64,000 nucleotides of DNA from JAVBJV01 sp031546815 (GTDB lineage: Bacteria > Pseudomonadota > Alphaproteobacteria > Acetobacterales > Acetobacteraceae). Of the stretch, positions 1 to 9,155 are shown piece by piece (the stretch's first letter is position 1; the number at the start of each line of letters is the position of its first letter). The stretch is taken from assembly GCA_031546815.1 (NCBI GenBank), contig JAVBJV010000010.1, positions 93,122 to 157,121 of the forward strand, given 5' to 3'. The translations under genes and the position numbers were made by a program. The notes beneath the pieces are model-generated. The model was not told the DNA's origin. It ran no database searches and saw only the letters and a list, made by a program, of their open reading frames with translations.

Positions 1-2
1 CT

Positions 3-3000
3 TATAGCCATGCCCTTTACGCACAGGGTGCTGGAAGTTCGATCAGCGCAACTGGCATTACAGTCACCGCAACCGGCACCGGCGGTAATGCCGCGCGTGC
101 CGAAGACGGGGCCGGTCTCACCATCACCAACAGCACGTTCAACACCAGTGGCGCGGGTTCAGCAATCGAACCCACCGCTGTTGTGCGCGTTACGTCCGGC
201 GGCCAGGCACAAATTACTGGCAGTATGCTCAACGCGACGGGGGCGTCGGGGCATGGGGTTTTTGCTCGGGACGTCGGAACCTCCGTCCAGATTACCAATA
301 CGCAGATGAAAATCAGTGGCTATCGTGCGGTTGGTATGCACGTCCTCGATGGGGCTACCGCCAGGGTCGAGGGCAGCACGATTCACCTCGTGGATAACCT
401 GACGACCCAGCGCAGTCTTCACGGTATCACGGTGGACAATGTAGGCTCCGAGCTGACGCTCATCAACAGCGACATCATCACGGAAACTTCGACTGGCCAT
501 GGGGTGCGGGTGAATTCCGGGGCTGTGGCCACCATCCTTGGCGGGTCGATCACAACTGGTGCATTGCGCATCACGAATCCGGCCCACCTGACAACCGGTG
601 TGAATGCCTCGGCACTCCAGAGCAGCGGTGGTGCCAGAATCACAGCGACCAATGTGACGCTTGCGACATATGGCGATGGCAATTCCATGGGCGCCACGGT
701 CGACATGGGGGGGTATATCGAACTGATTGGCGGTTCTGTGACCACCTACGGCTCTGCAACCGGCCTGCAGGAAAACGATGCACGCCGTCCACATGGGGTG
801 ATGGCACGCCGCCCAGGGGCCGTGCTGGTTGTAACGGGAACCCGTATCGAAACGCATGGTCTGGAAGGTTTTGGTGCGGTTGCCGATGACGGTGCGATCG
901 TAACGCTGAACGATCTTTCCGTGAAGACGCTGGGGCAGAGGGCGATCGGTCTGTACTCGATTGTCGAAAATCCCGGCGCAGGGAATCTGGCCAGCATTAC
1001 CTCAAACACCATCACCGTTGAAACCTTCGGCGAGATGGCAACCGGTGCCTTGGTGCACCAGGGCTTCTACGAAGCGCCAGCGCTGCTGACTCTCAATGAT
1101 TCGACAGTCACAACACATGGCAATCAGGCTGCCGGTCTGGCAGCGGGGACGGGCGGCACGCTGGTTGCCAACCGGAGCACTGCCACGACTGAGGGCACCG
1201 ATTCATACGGTGCATTTGCCAGAAGCAATCCCAGCTCTGTCACGCTGGTTGACTCCAGGGTTCGTGCTACCGGCGCATTTGCACATGGCGCGCTGGCGCA
1301 GGATGGCGGTCGGATCAATGGAACCGGTAGCAGCGTCATAGCAACCGGCGCATCGGCCTCCGCACTCTACGCCGTGAGCGGCCCGGATCTGGTATCGCTG
1401 GCGGATTTCACCGCGAGCACTCTGACCAACGTCAGCGGACCGACCATCGGCGTTGCAGGTAACGCCGATATTACCCTGACCAATTCTGTGGCTGGTGGCA
1501 GTGGACAATGGTTGCAGGTGGGAACGGTCGATGATTTCCCGGCCATGCCGGTACGTCCGTCCAGCCTGACGCCTGGCCTTGCGAATATCAACCTGTTCGG
1601 ATCAACCGTCACAGGAACGGCCTTTACTGCACCGGGAAGCGTTTCGAATGTAACGCTTGCGGCAAACAGCATCTGGAACATGACGGGAGATTCCAATCTC
1701 ACCAATCTGATCAATGATTTCAGCCAGATCCTGTATTCGGCACCAACGAATGGTGTGTACAAAACCCTGACGGTGGATAACGACTATAGCGGGGTTGGCG
1801 CTGCGCTGATCGCGTTGAACACCACATTGAACGCGGGGGGATCGCTGCCCGCACAGGCGACCGATCGTCTGATCATCAACGGCAATGCAACCGGCGCCAC
1901 GCGCATCATGGTCCATGGCTCGGGCAATGGCGCTTACACATCGGCTGCGACGACCTCCCTCAATAATGAAGGGATCTCACTGGTGCAGGTTGCGGGGACA
2001 TCCACGGAAGCCGCGTTTGCGCTGGCCAATCCCGGCGGATATGTCGCGGCGGGGCCGTTCCAGTATCGTCTGTATGCATACGGGCCGGGGGCAAGCGCCG
2101 GTGTGGCTGCGGCGGAACAGAACCTGACCACCAATACAGCTGGAACACACTGGGATTATCGTCTGCAGAACCCGTATGTGGTGCCGCCCGTGCCGCCAGA
2201 AAATTGCGAGGCACTGGGGACCTGTCAGCCAACGCCGCCGCCAGCGAAGCCCGAACGGCCGACGCTGCTGGTGCCGCAGGCGCCCACCTACATCAACCTG
2301 CCGACTGCCATGATGCATGCCGGGTTCCAGGATATCGACATGCTGCACCGTCGCCTGGGCGAACTGCACGACGACAACCCCAACGCCCTGAACCGCGCCG
2401 GTCGCGACCAGACCGATGGCGAGTCCTTCGTGCGCGTTTATGGCGGTATGTTCGATTATGACTCGAACCGCAGCTACAACCAGTATGGCTATAATTCGGA
2501 TGTGAACTACGTTGCGCTGCAGGTTGGCTCGAACGTCTTCTCGCATCGGAACGAAAACGCCATCACCCGCGTCGGCTTCGCGCTGACCTTCGGCACCATG
2601 TCGATGGAGACCAACTCGCCCAACGTGTTCGAAGGCCGCAGCAAGGCGACTGTGAATACGTATTCGCTGCAGGGCTACATGACCCGGCAGTGGGACAGCG
2701 GTTTCTACATCGACAGCGTGCTGTCCTATGGCCTGTTCGAGGGGGATATCAGCAGCTACGCGATCAGCAATGTCGGTGACGTCAGCGGCAACACGTTCGC
2801 CGCCGGGATCGAGATCGGCCGCCCGTGGCACTTTGCCGAGAAATGGACGCTCGAGCCGCAGCTGCAGCTGGTCTATCTGCGTGCCAGCTTCAACAACAGC
2901 ACCCATACAGATGGCGTTGTCTTCGGTGCAGGTTCACCGCAGCAGCTGGTCGGCCGTGTTGGGGGGCGTCTGACACGTGCGTTCCGCACAGATGACAACC

Positions 3001-3245
3001 AGCTGATCACGCCGTATGCAAAGTTGAACCTGATCCACGGATTCCTCGATAGCAGCGATGTGTCGCTCAGCGGGACGACGTTTGCCTCGGGCGACTACGG
3101 CACGGCGCTGCAGATTGGCGGCGGTATGACGGGAACGCTGGACCAGAACTGGTCGCTCTATGCCGATGCTGCCTGGCAGCGCAGCCTGCACGATGGTGGT
3201 TTCGGCGGCTGGGTTGCCAATGCCGGGGTTCGCTACGTCTGGTAA
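3..3245 (+). CDS. Autotransporter, repeat-rich passenger plus C-terminal beta-barrel (5' partial)
   Basis: The frame is open to the left edge, so the signal peptide and true start lie outside the window; the GTG at 183 is only an internal codon. About 1080 residues are visible. Roughly the first 720 are low-complexity and rich in T, G, A, S and V, with recurring short units (for example ATGAFAHGALA), typical of right-handed beta-helix passengers of type V autotransporters. A proline-rich linker (about 2180-2280), a short helix (MLHRRLGEL) and a barrel of about 280 residues follow, ending in VRYVW, an aromatic C-terminus expected for BamA-dependent outer-membrane insertion. It is likely a surface-exposed or released protein. 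No passenger enzyme motif is visible, so adhesin versus other role is open. Confidence 0.9.
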   Translation, partial: YSHALYAQGAGSSISATGITVTATGTGGNAARAEDGAGLTITNSTFNTSGAGSAIEPTAVVRVTSGGQAQITGSMLNATGASGHGVFARDVGTSVQITNTQMKISGYRAVGMHVLDGATARVEGSTIHLVDNLTTQRSLHGITVDNVGSELTLINSDIITETSTGHGVRVNSGAVATILGGSITTGALRITNPAHLTTGVNASALQSSGGARITATNVTLATYGDGNSMGATVDMGGYIELIGGSVTTYGSATGLQENDARRPHGVMARRPGAVLVVTGTRIETHGLEGFGAVADDGAIVTLNDLSVKTLGQRAIGLYSIVENPGAGNLASITSNTITVETFGEMATGALVHQGFYEAPALLTLNDSTVTTHGNQAAGLAAGTGGTLVANRSTATTEGTDSYGAFARSNPSSVTLVDSRVRATGAFAHGALAQDGGRINGTGSSVIATGASASALYAVSGPDLVSLADFTASTLTNVSGPTIGVAGNADITLTNSVAGGSGQWLQVGTVDDFPAMPVRPSSLTPGLANINLFGSTVTGTAFTAPGSVSNVTLAANSIWNMTGDSNLTNLINDFSQILYSAPTNGVYKTLTVDNDYSGVGAALIALNTTLNAGGSLPAQATDRLIINGNATGATRIMVHGSGNGAYTSAATTSLNNEGISLVQVAGTSTEAAFALANPGGYVAAGPFQYRLYAYGPGASAGVAAAEQNLTTNTAGTHWDYRLQNPYVVPPVPPENCEALGTCQPTPPPAKPERPTLLVPQAPTYINLPTAMMHAGFQDIDMLHRRLGELHDDNPNALNRAGRDQTDGESFVRVYGGMFDYDSNRSYNQYGYNSDVNYVALQVGSNVFSHRNENAITRVGFALTFGTMSMETNSPNVFEGRSKATVNTYSLQGYMTRQWDSGFYIDSVLSYGLFEGDISSYAISNVGDVSGNTFAAGIEIGRPWHFAEKWTLEPQLQLVYLRASFNNSTHTDGVVFGAGSPQQLVGRVGGRLTRAFRTDDNQLITPYAKLNLIHGFLDSSDVSLSGTTFASGDYGTALQIGGGMTGTLDQNWSLYADAAWQRSLHDGGFGGWVANAGVRYVW

Positions 3246-3252
3246 AATCAGT

Positions 3253-3287
3253 CCGGCCAGACCGCGCTGTTAACGTGGTCTGGCCGG
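3253..3287. terminator. Hairpin between convergent autotransporter and dps
   Basis: A perfect 11-bp stem (CCGGCCAGACC with its complement) and a 13-base loop lie just after the autotransporter stop and before the leftward dps stop. There is no long T-run on either side, so it may act as a weak bidirectional terminator or 3'-end stabiliser. Confidence 0.6.
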
Positions 3288-3310
3288 GCAGGTGGCTCTT
3301 TAAATCAGGT

Positions 3311-3793
3311 TCAGTTTTTCGCCTGGAGATGCGCTTCCAGGAACCACAGCGATTTGTCGAGGTCGCGCGACAGGCCGGTCAGGATGTCGGCCGCATCGGC
3401 TTCACCCGCTTCGTCGACTTCATCGATGTTCTTGCGCACGAGATTGGCAAGCGCGCCATAACGCGCGGCCAGCGCCGTCACATGGTCGAGGCCGGCTGAA
3501 ATATCGGTCGGATAGGCTTCCAGCTTCGTCGATTTGGCGATGACCTGCGTGGTGCCCAGCGCCGTGCCGCCCAGTGCGGCGACGCGTTCGGCGATGGTGT
3601 CGGCATGGCCATCCAGCAAGGCTGCAAAACCGTCGAACATTTCGTGCAGGGCGATGAAATTCGGCCCTTTGACGTTCCAGTGTGCCTGCTTGGTGATGAG
3701 CTTCAGATCCAGCACATCGGCCAGACGGTCGTTCAGCAGCGAAATGGCGGCCTTCTTGGCGTTGCTGGGCAGGTTGTTCAGAGTTTTATGCAT
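3311..3793 (-). CDS. dps: Dps-family DNA-binding ferritin-like protein
   Basis: 160 residues. Dps proteins form dodecamers that oxidise and store iron with hydrogen peroxide and protect DNA. The ferroxidase signature is visible in the N-terminal half (QAHWNVKGPNFIALHEMFD, with His and Asp ligands), and the helical ferritin pattern continues to the end (SLWFLEAHLQ). The start at 3793 was chosen because GGAAGG lies about ten bases upstream; an upstream in-frame start would overlap the end of the MFS gene. It begins 7 bases after the MFS transporter stop, so the two are probably co-transcribed. No OxyR or Fur site was recognised. Confidence 0.93.
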   Translation of the reverse strand: MHKTLNNLPSNAKKAAISLLNDRLADVLDLKLITKQAHWNVKGPNFIALHEMFDGFAALLDGHADTIAERVAALGGTALGTTQVIAKSTKLEAYPTDISAGLDHVTALAARYGALANLVRKNIDEVDEAGEADAADILTGLSRDLDKSLWFLEAHLQAKN

Positions 3794-3800
3794 GTGTTTC

Positions 3801-5453
3801 TCAATCCTTCCGGGAAACAGATGGGGACGCGGGGGCATTTTGCCACCCCCAGCCCTGTTGTTGAGGCGGTAAATTCAGGTAGCGTTCTGCAACCGGCGGG
3901 TTGGTCCCCCGGTGAAACGACGAAGCATGTGCCAACGTTGCACGATCCGCGTCGGTCAGACGGGCGGCCTCGCGCAGATGGTCGGTCCAGGATTCAACCG
4001 TCCAGCTCTCCATCCATAACTCGGGATGGGCCACGTTTTCAAACAATCGCCAGTGTCTGGCCCCAACGCGACGGCGCACGCGTTCGCATTCAACCATGGC
4101 GGCAAGAAACGCTGGGCGATCTTCGGCGTTGACTTCGTAGCGCAGGATTTCCAGCACCTGATCGCGGCTTTTGGGCAGAATGGCGGCCAGTTCCGGGGCT
4201 GGGGCTTCGGGGACCGGCTGGCTGAAACCTGGCGTGACGAGGGCGTGCGGATTGGTGTCCAGCGGCAGATCGCGCACCGCCAGCGCCACCAGACACCCGA
4301 CGGCACCCGCCACAATCAGCGATGCCGGAACGCCCGCTGCCGTCGCCAGCCAGCCCCAGAAGGCCGAACCCAGCGCCAGCGCGCCGAAGAAGCTGAGCTG
4401 ATAAATTCCCATCGCCCGCGCCCGCACCCAGGCCGGGCAGGCGAGCTGGGCTGCAGCTTGTGCTGTGCTGGCCGCGCAGATCCAGCCGATGCCGAACAGT
4501 GCCATGCTGATGCCGGCGACGCTCCAGTGCGGCACCAGCGCCAGACCCAGTATCCCGGCGCACGACGTGATCGATGCCAGCAGCACGATGTTGCTGCGGC
4601 TGAAATGCTTGCGGAAGAATGGCAGCAGAAATCCGCCGCCAACCGCGCCCGCGCCCATCAGCCCCAGCAGCATGCCATAGGCTTCCGGCCCCAGCAGCAG
4701 GCGGTCTTTCACCACCAGCGGCAGCAGCCCCCACGGGGCCGATGTGAACGCAAAGAACGCCACCGCACGCACAATGGCGGCGCGCATCGTGGGCGTCGCC
4801 GCGACAAAGCGAATACCGGTGCCGACTGCCGAGAGGAAAAATTCGCGCGGCAGATGGCTTTCGGGTGGCACGCGCTTCCAGAAATAAATCACCCCGATCA
4901 CGCCGAAGAACGATATGGCGTTCAGCGTGAACGCGGCCTCGGCCCCGGCGGCTGCCACCAGCAGCCCGGCCAGCGCAGGCCCCACGGCGCGCGCCAGATT
5001 GAACCCGATGGCGTTCAGTGCCAGCGCCTGCACCAGATCGTCGCGCGGCACGGTCTCGGGCACGGTCGCGGCCCAGGCGGGCATGTTCATCGCCATCCCG
5101 GCACCGATGGCAAAGGTGAAACCCAGCAACAGCCACGGCGTGGTCATGTCGAGTGCTGTGGTAATGGCAAGACCCATGGCAGCCAGCAGCATCCAGATCT
5201 GCGTGGCGAGCAGAAAGCGGCGCCGATCCACAATATCGGCCAGCGCTCCGGCGGGCAGGGCGAACAGGAATACGGGCAACAGCGTTGCGGCCTGCACCAG
5301 ACTGACCATCAGCGGGTCGGGGGACAGGCTGGTCATCATCCAGCCCGCGCCGGTGTTCTGCATCCACGTGCCCAGACCGGTGGCCAGATTGGCGATCCAG
5401 AGGGCGCGAAAAACCGGGTGACGCAGCGGAACAAGAGCAGCGGGAAGAATCAT
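3801..5453 (-). CDS. MFS transporter of the MFS_3 (EntS-like) type with C-terminal soluble domain
   Basis: 550 residues. The first 400 or so are hydrophobic, consistent with 10-12 membrane helices, and contain an MFS-like loop after the second helix (ALADIVDRRRFL). The last 130 residues are hydrophilic (from about RDQVLEILRYEVNAEDR) and resemble the monooxygenase-like extension seen in the MFS_3/transmembrane secretion effector family. Substrate cannot be read from sequence; relatives export siderophores or drugs. It is upstream of dps with almost no gap. The ATG at 5453 starts directly with MILPAALVPLRHPVFR, a usual MFS_3 beginning. Confidence 0.88.
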   Translation of the reverse strand: MILPAALVPLRHPVFRALWIANLATGLGTWMQNTGAGWMMTSLSPDPLMVSLVQAATLLPVFLFALPAGALADIVDRRRFLLATQIWMLLAAMGLAITTALDMTTPWLLLGFTFAIGAGMAMNMPAWAATVPETVPRDDLVQALALNAIGFNLARAVGPALAGLLVAAAGAEAAFTLNAISFFGVIGVIYFWKRVPPESHLPREFFLSAVGTGIRFVAATPTMRAAIVRAVAFFAFTSAPWGLLPLVVKDRLLLGPEAYGMLLGLMGAGAVGGGFLLPFFRKHFSRSNIVLLASITSCAGILGLALVPHWSVAGISMALFGIGWICAASTAQAAAQLACPAWVRARAMGIYQLSFFGALALGSAFWGWLATAAGVPASLIVAGAVGCLVALAVRDLPLDTNPHALVTPGFSQPVPEAPAPELAAILPKSRDQVLEILRYEVNAEDRPAFLAAMVECERVRRRVGARHWRLFENVAHPELWMESWTVESWTDHLREAARLTDADRATLAHASSFHRGTNPPVAERYLNLPPQQQGWGWQNAPASPSVSRKD

Positions 5454-5505
5454 GACATGTGTATGATCTTACGCATGCCCCAAGAATGAAAGGGCTGTTT
5501 TGTTT

Positions 5506-6279
5506 TTATTCCGCCATGGCTGACATGCGTGTGCAGACGCTGTCGGGCAGAGCGCCCTCGGTGCGGGGGCGCCACTTGCCGTGCTGCAGAATCTCGGTGT
5601 GCTTGAAGCGCGCCTTGTAGGACATCTTGGGACTCTCGGGCACCCAGTAGCCCAGATACACATACGGCAGCTTCAGCGTGCGCGCGTATTCCACCAGCCA
5701 CAGGATCGCCCATGTGCCAAGCGAGTTGCGCGCCAGCCCCGGGTCGAAGAACGAATACACGGCCGACAGTCCATCGCTGAGGAAATCCGTCAGACACGCA
5801 CCGATCAGCGTTTCGTCGGCGGCGCGGAATTCGATCAGCGCGGTCTCGATCGGTGTGTCCTTGATCATCGCGCGGTAATCGTAGAACCCCATCATCGCCA
5901 TATCGCCATCGGCATGCCGCGCCTGCTGATACCGCTGGAACAGGGCAAACTGCTCCGACGTGGCGCGCGCGGGCAACACGTGCCCGGTAATCCCGGCATT
6001 GGCCCGGTTGATGCGCCGCTGCCCGCGGTCGGGCGAGAACGCCGCCACGTTGATGCGGATGGGGATACACGACGAACAGCCGATGCAGACCGGCGTGTAG
6101 GCAATATTGTGACTGCGGCGGAACCCTTGCCGCGACAGGCGGTCGTGCATTGGGTCCGCATCCGGGCCGGACAGTTCCGTGACCAGCTTGCGTTCCACCC
6201 GTCCCGCCACATACGGGCAGGGCAGAGGCGCGCTGGTATAGAAAAACTGCGGTCGGTCGGGTTGCTTGCTGTTCATCAC
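5506..6279 (-). CDS. bpt: Aspartate/glutamate leucyltransferase (bacterial N-end rule)
   Basis: 257 residues, the usual size. Bpt transfers leucine from Leu-tRNA to proteins with N-terminal Asp or Glu, marking them for ClpS/ClpAP degradation. The N-terminal cysteine cluster CIGCSSCIPIRI and the central segment YSFFDPGLARNSLGTWAILW match the ATE/Bpt family, as do YLGYWVPESPKMSYK and KARFKHTEIL near the C-terminus. Two adjacent ATGs occur; the outer is used here. It is a single gene between a hairpin and the MFS gene. clpS is not in the window, so the pathway link is from family knowledge. Confidence 0.95.
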   Translation of the reverse strand: MMNSKQPDRPQFFYTSAPLPCPYVAGRVERKLVTELSGPDADPMHDRLSRQGFRRSHNIAYTPVCIGCSSCIPIRINVAAFSPDRGQRRINRANAGITGHVLPARATSEQFALFQRYQQARHADGDMAMMGFYDYRAMIKDTPIETALIEFRAADETLIGACLTDFLSDGLSAVYSFFDPGLARNSLGTWAILWLVEYARTLKLPYVYLGYWVPESPKMSYKARFKHTEILQHGKWRPRTEGALPDSVCTRMSAMAE

Positions 6280-6319
6280 GACATGAGAGGGGGCTGGCCT
6301 GTTGCACAGACCAGCCCAG

Positions 6320-6341
6320 TTTCCCCGATCAGGCGGGGAAA
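6320..6341 (-). terminator. Short hairpin between aldehyde dehydrogenase and bpt
   Basis: Perfect 8-bp stem TTTCCCCG with CGGGGAAA and a 6-base loop, just after the leftward aldehyde dehydrogenase stop. No clear T-run follows on the minus strand, so termination is only probable. Confidence 0.4.
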
Positions 6342-6368
6342 GGTCAACTTTTACAGAATGGTCGCCAG

Positions 6369-7883
6369 TTAGCGGGCGTAATTCACCATGATTGTCTTCT
6401 TGTGGGTGAAATGCTCGTTCATCGCTTCAAGCGAGGCTTCCTTGCCCAGGCCGGAGCTTTTCACCCCGCCGTAGGACAGGTTCGCCTGCACCACCAGGTT
6501 CTGGTTGATCTGCACTAGCCCTGCTTCCAGACGATGCGCGAATTCCATGCCGATCTGCATGTTGTTGGTCCACACACTGGCGGCAAGGCCGTATTCGCTG
6601 TCGTTCGCCTCGGCCAGAACTTCGTCCGCGCTGTCGAACGGGAAGATGCAGGTGACAGGGCCGAAGATTTCCTGCTGCACCAGACGGCTGGCCTTGGTCA
6701 GCCCGGTGAAGATGTGCGGCTGGACGAACAGGCCCTTCTGCAACTCTGCGTCAGTCGGCATCGCGCTGCATGCGCGCCCCGTGGCGCCCGCGGTCTTCAG
6801 GCCCTCGTCGATAAATCCCTTCACTTTGGCGAACTGGTCAGGGCTGATGATGGTGCCGATGTCGGTGCGTTCGTCCAGCGGGTCGCCCATCACCATTGCG
6901 TTGACCTTTTCCTCCATCGCGGCGACGAAGCGGTCGAAGATCGGGCGCTCGACATAGATGCGGCTGGCGGCGGTGCAGGACTGGCCCTGCCGCGTGAAGC
7001 GCATCGAGGTCAGCGCGCCCGCTACCGTCTTGTCAAAGTCGCAGTCGGCGAAGATGATCATCGGCGACTTGCCGCCAAGCTCGAGCGTCACCGGCACCAG
7101 CTTGTCGGCAGCGGCCTTGCTGACGATCTTGCCGACCTCGACCGAGCCGGTGAACGTGACCTTGCGGATCTGTTTATGTGCCACCAGCGGTGCGCCGCAT
7201 TCGGGGCCGAAGCCGGACAGGATGTTGAAGCAGCCCGGCGGCAGAATGCGGTTCAGCAATTCGCAGATGCGCAGTACGGCAAGCGGCGCTTCCTCGGCCG
7301 ACTTCACCACCACCGTGTTGCCCGCCACCAGCGCGGGCGCGACCTTCAGCGCCATCAGCAGCATCGGCACGTTCCACGGGATGATTGCCCCCACCACGCC
7401 CAGCGGCTCGCGTACTGTGACGGACAGAACATCGGGCGCGAAGGGAACGCTCTCGCCCTTCAGTTCACCGCCCAGCCCGCCGAAGAATTCGAAGATGTCG
7501 GCGACAACATTGGCTTCCACACGGCTTTCGGTGCGCAGCGCCTTGCCGGTTTCCAGCGCGATCAGCCGGGCGAGTTCTTCCGCATGATCGCGGATGATCT
7601 GCGCGCACTGATACACCAGTGCACCACGCTTGCGGGCGGGCACCCGCGCCCAGTCCTTCTGCGCGGCGGTGGCGTTGGCGACGGCGGAGTCCACATCGGA
7701 CGCATCGCCCTCGGCCGCGCGGGCCACCTCGTCGCCGGTGGCGGGGTTTACCACGGGGAAGGTCTTGCCGCTGATCGCGGGGACATACCGCCCGCCGATG
7801 AAATGCAGGCCCGACAGCGCACGCGCCAGGAATTTTTCGTCGAGTGTGGGAACAACGGGCGTGGTGTGCGAACGGTCGGGCAT
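6369..7883 (-). CDS. NAD(P)-dependent aldehyde dehydrogenase
   Basis: 504 residues, the full length of the ALDH superfamily. It oxidises an aldehyde to the acid with NAD(P). Visible signatures are the N-terminal entry NPATGDEVA, the cofactor motif FTGSVEVGK, the general-base Glu in LELGGKSP and the catalytic Cys in GQSCTAASR. A Shine-Dalgarno (GAGAGG) precedes the ATG at 7883. It is divergent from a CoA-transferase gene across about 60 bases, which suggests a shared catabolic theme, but the aldehyde substrate is not deducible. Confidence 0.93.
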   Translation of the reverse strand: MPDRSHTTPVVPTLDEKFLARALSGLHFIGGRYVPAISGKTFPVVNPATGDEVARAAEGDASDVDSAVANATAAQKDWARVPARKRGALVYQCAQIIRDHAEELARLIALETGKALRTESRVEANVVADIFEFFGGLGGELKGESVPFAPDVLSVTVREPLGVVGAIIPWNVPMLLMALKVAPALVAGNTVVVKSAEEAPLAVLRICELLNRILPPGCFNILSGFGPECGAPLVAHKQIRKVTFTGSVEVGKIVSKAAADKLVPVTLELGGKSPMIIFADCDFDKTVAGALTSMRFTRQGQSCTAASRIYVERPIFDRFVAAMEEKVNAMVMGDPLDERTDIGTIISPDQFAKVKGFIDEGLKTAGATGRACSAMPTDAELQKGLFVQPHIFTGLTKASRLVQQEIFGPVTCIFPFDSADEVLAEANDSEYGLAASVWTNNMQIGMEFAHRLEAGLVQINQNLVVQANLSYGGVKSSGLGKEASLEAMNEHFTHKKTIMVNYAR

Positions 7884-7904
7884 GGGTTTCCTCTCTTTGG
7901 GAGC

Positions 7905-7940
7905 GTCTTTATATAATCAGGCACCATAACCGAGGAGATG
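7905..7940. promoter_or_regulatory. Divergent promoter region with TATAAT
   Basis: A perfect -10 hexamer TATAAT sits at 7912-7917 on the plus strand, about 27 bases before the CoA-transferase start, with TATATA readable on the other strand towards the aldehyde dehydrogenase. No good -35 was found at the expected spacing, so this is a candidate only. Confidence 0.4.
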
Positions 7941-7943
7941 ACA

Positions 7944-9155
7944 ATGGGCGAAAACACCCCAACCGGCCCGCTGGCCGGGCTGCGCGTGCTGGACCTGACC
8001 CGCGTTCTGGCCGGGCCGACCTGCGCGCAGATGCTGGGCGACCTTGGCGCCGATGTCATCAAGATCGAAAAAACCGGCGCGGGCGACGACACGCGCGGCT
8101 TCGCACCACCCGTGATGCCGGGCACGTCCGAGAGTGCATATTTCACCGGCGTGAACCGCAACAAGCGCAGCGTGACGCTCGACATTGCGCAGCCAGAAGG
8201 TCAGGCAATCGTGAAGCGGCTGCTGGCCAGTTGCGACATTCTGGTCGAGAACTTCAAGACCGGCGGCCTTGCGAAATACGGTCTGGATTATGCATCGCTG
8301 AAGGATGAGTTTCCGGGGCTGATCTATTGCTCGATCACCGGCTTCGGGCAGACGGGGCCGTATGCGCCGCGCCCCGGTTACGACAGCCTGATCCAGGCGA
8401 TGGGCGGCGTGATGAGTCTGACCGGCGAACCCGACGGCCTGCCGCAGAAAGTGGGCGTGCCGGTGGCGGATCTGTTCGCGGGTTTATACGGCTGCATCGG
8501 TGTGCTGGCGGCGTTGCGGCACAAGGAGAGAACCGGACAGGGGCAGCAGATCGATATCGGCATGCTCGATACCTCGGTCGCGTGGCTGGCCAATCAGGGG
8601 ATGAACTATCTGGCGACCGGCGAGAACCCGCCGCGTCTGGGCAACCAGCATCCGAACATCGTGCCGTATCAGGTGTTCCCGACCAAGGACGGTTACATGG
8701 TGCTGTCGATCGGCAACGACCCGACCTTCCAGAAGTTCTGCAAGGCGTTCGCGCTGGAACATCTGCTGATCGATCCGCGCTTTGCCACCAACGCCGCGCG
8801 CGTGCAGAACCGCCAGCTGGTGACGGACACGCTGACCCCGGTGATGCAGACCAGCACCACGAAGGAGTGGGTGGAAAAGCTCGAAGCCCTGTCGATCGGC
8901 TGCGGCCCGATCAACACGCTGAAGGACGTATTTGCGGACCCGCACGTGGTGGCGCGTGGTATGGTGAAGGAATTGCCGCACAGCAGTGGAACCAGTGTAA
9001 AGGTGATCGCCAACCCGGTGCGTCTGTCTGCCACGCCGGTCGATTACCGGATCGCACCACCGCTGCTGGGCGAACACACGGACGACGTGCTGGGCACTAT
9101 ACTGGGCATGAGCGCGGCCGACATAGCCGCATTGAAAGAAAAGGGCATCGCATGA
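7944..9155 (+). CDS. Class III CoA-transferase (CaiB/BaiF family)
   Basis: 403 residues. Family III enzymes move CoA between organic acids through an aspartyl-CoA intermediate. The N-terminal block LAGLRVLDLTRVLAGPTCAQ, the ADVIKIE strand, the Asp-containing VPVADLFAGLYG and the ERTGQGQQIDIGMLD segment are all family hallmarks. GAGGAG at 7932-7937 abuts an ATG at 7938 with no spacing but stands 6 bases before the ATG at 7944, so 7944 is preferred. The stop overlaps the start of the following hydrolase by 4 bases (ATGA), indicating translational coupling. The acid substrates are not known. Confidence 0.93.
   Translation: MGENTPTGPLAGLRVLDLTRVLAGPTCAQMLGDLGADVIKIEKTGAGDDTRGFAPPVMPGTSESAYFTGVNRNKRSVTLDIAQPEGQAIVKRLLASCDILVENFKTGGLAKYGLDYASLKDEFPGLIYCSITGFGQTGPYAPRPGYDSLIQAMGGVMSLTGEPDGLPQKVGVPVADLFAGLYGCIGVLAALRHKERTGQGQQIDIGMLDTSVAWLANQGMNYLATGENPPRLGNQHPNIVPYQVFPTKDGYMVLSIGNDPTFQKFCKAFALEHLLIDPRFATNAARVQNRQLVTDTLTPVMQTSTTKEWVEKLEALSIGCGPINTLKDVFADPHVVARGMVKELPHSSGTSVKVIANPVRLSATPVDYRIAPPLLGEHTDDVLGTILGMSAADIAALKEKGIA

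Noticed and set aside
4026..5489. A long rightward frame opposite the MFS transporter.
   Set aside because: It is Gln/Arg/His-rich, typical of antisense frames in GC-rich genes, and the opposite strand has clear MFS motifs.
8327..9151. A 567-residue protein reading through most of the CoA-transferase gene into the hydrolase.
   Set aside because: The first 275 codons are the CoA-transferase in another frame and show no protein-family similarity; the hydrolase starts at 9152.
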